Source: DASULK01 sp036278255
GTDB taxonomy: Bacteria > Actinomycetota > Actinomycetes > Mycobacteriales > Micromonosporaceae
Assembly (NCBI GenBank): GCA_036278255.1
Contig: DASULK010000051.1
Coordinates: 1-6,338, forward strand
DNA: 6,338 bases
Direction: 5' to 3'
Below are positions 5,832 to 6,338 of this stretch, one piece after another. Within the stretch, counting starts at the first letter, position 1, and every line of letters starts with the position of its first letter. The translations under genes and the position numbers were made by a program. A model generated the notes under the pieces. It did not search any database. It was not told where the DNA came from and worked only from the letters and a program-made list of their open reading frames with translations.

Positions 5832-6122
5832 CATCCCAACGGCAGTCGACGGCCGCCCGGGCTCGCCGACAGGACCCGAGAAGCGGAGCGCCCCGGTGGA
5901 CGATCGTCCGGCATGACTGCCCGCACCCAGGCGAGCCGCGATCCCGCAGCCTCGCAACGGAGCGCGCCTCCGAGACCTCCGCGACACGTCACTTGGCCGG
6001 TCTAGACTGCTGGCGTCCGGCAACCGGGACGCTGACATCAGCCGGCGGCTCCGGGTCTCGCTCCGGCAGGGCAACCGGAAGCCAGGACCGGATGGGTCGG
6101 CATCAGTTGTGGGGGAGGGGAA

Positions 6123-6338
6123 GTGGACGTAGCGGGCACTTCCCCTCGCAGCAGCCGCGCCCGGCCGACGGACGTGTCCCGGGAGGAATGGCTGGTCGAG
6201 GTGGCCCGGGCCGCCAGCCGGGATGCCGGCGGCGTACCGGTGGAGCTGCTCGGCAACTACCTGCCGCTCCTGGCTGACGCCGCGGTCACCGGACGTCGGC
6301 CGAAGCGTGCCGAGCTGGAAGCCGTGGGCCTGCTCGGC
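6123..6338 (+). CDS. 5' end of a possible regulator or sensor gene (partial)
   Basis: GTG at 6123 follows GGGGGAGGGG (6111-6120), a strong ribosome-binding site, and the frame stays open for 72 codons to the window edge. The first 17 residues are polar and disordered. A helical domain follows: VSREEWLVEVARAASRD, then VPVELLGNYLPLLADAAVTGRRP and a KRAELEAVGLLG helix. Such all-helical N-terminal segments occur before PucR-type helix-turn-helix regulators and some actinomycete sensor proteins, and I think this is the most likely class. The DNA-binding or catalytic part lies outside the window, so this is tentative. Codon use is typical of the genome. It is divergent from the DUF3040 gene, and the shared spacer contains several dyads. 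Confidence 0.7.
   Translation, partial: MDVAGTSPRSSRARPTDVSREEWLVEVARAASRDAGGVPVELLGNYLPLLADAAVTGRRPKRAELEAVGLLG

Larger units (their letters stand above)
5734..6122. other. 389-bp divergent spacer between DUF3040 and the 3'-edge gene
   Basis: This region should contain promoters firing both ways. On the DUF3040 side there are two inverted repeats, listed separately. On the plus side, TAGACT (6003-6008) would make a fair actinomycete -10 box, about 115 bp before the GTG at 6123, but no matching -35 is visible. GGCAACCGG is repeated directly at 6019-6027 and 6070-6078, between that box and the gene, and could be a regulator site. No convincing coding frame is seen; plus-strand frames here continue from shadows of the DUF3040 gene. 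Confidence 0.45.

Overview
The window is GC-rich throughout. Several reading frames use mostly G or C in third codon positions, some starts are GTG, and there is a DUF3040-family gene. Together these point to a chromosome of a high-GC actinomycete. No rRNA, tRNA, CRISPR array, transposase or integrase is visible.

Layout. (1) Positions 1-159 hold the 3' end of an unrecognised plus-strand gene, followed directly by a strong hairpin. (2) Positions 275-892, plus strand, encode a complete class I SAM-dependent methyltransferase. (3) Positions 1013-2311, minus strand, encode a 432-residue ArsB/NhaD (SLC13-type) membrane transporter. It converges on the methyltransferase gene, with a possible bidirectional terminator between them. 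Its GTG start overlaps the stop of a seven-codon upstream ORF that has a perfect Shine-Dalgarno sequence. (4) A 322-bp spacer carries a 14-bp perfect palindrome. (5) Positions 2634-4706, minus strand, encode a 690-residue GH13 enzyme most like trehalose synthase/maltose glucosyltransferase, with the catalytic Asp/Glu/Asp residues intact. Its base composition is less GC-rich than its neighbours. (6) Positions 4707-5294 hold no convincing gene but two large inverted repeats, one of them a compound hairpin of about 100-118 nt. (7) Positions 5476-5733, minus strand, encode a short DUF3040 protein, followed 25 bp downstream by a plausible 51-codon ORF. The compound hairpin lies just beyond that ORF. 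(8) A 389-bp divergent spacer has two operator-like inverted repeats near the DUF3040 promoter side. (9) From 6123 to the window edge runs the start of a plus-strand gene with a good ribosome-binding site, possibly a helix-turn-helix or sensor regulator.

The genes do not form one obvious pathway. The minus-strand genes (DUF3040 with the small ORF, the GH13 enzyme, the transporter) are separated by spacers of more than 300 bp, so they are probably separate transcription units. A trehalose-forming enzyme and a DUF3040 protein would fit a stress or dormancy setting in an actinomycete, but that link is inference. The least explained parts are the structured spacer at 5052-5262 and the tiny coupled leader ORF before the transporter.
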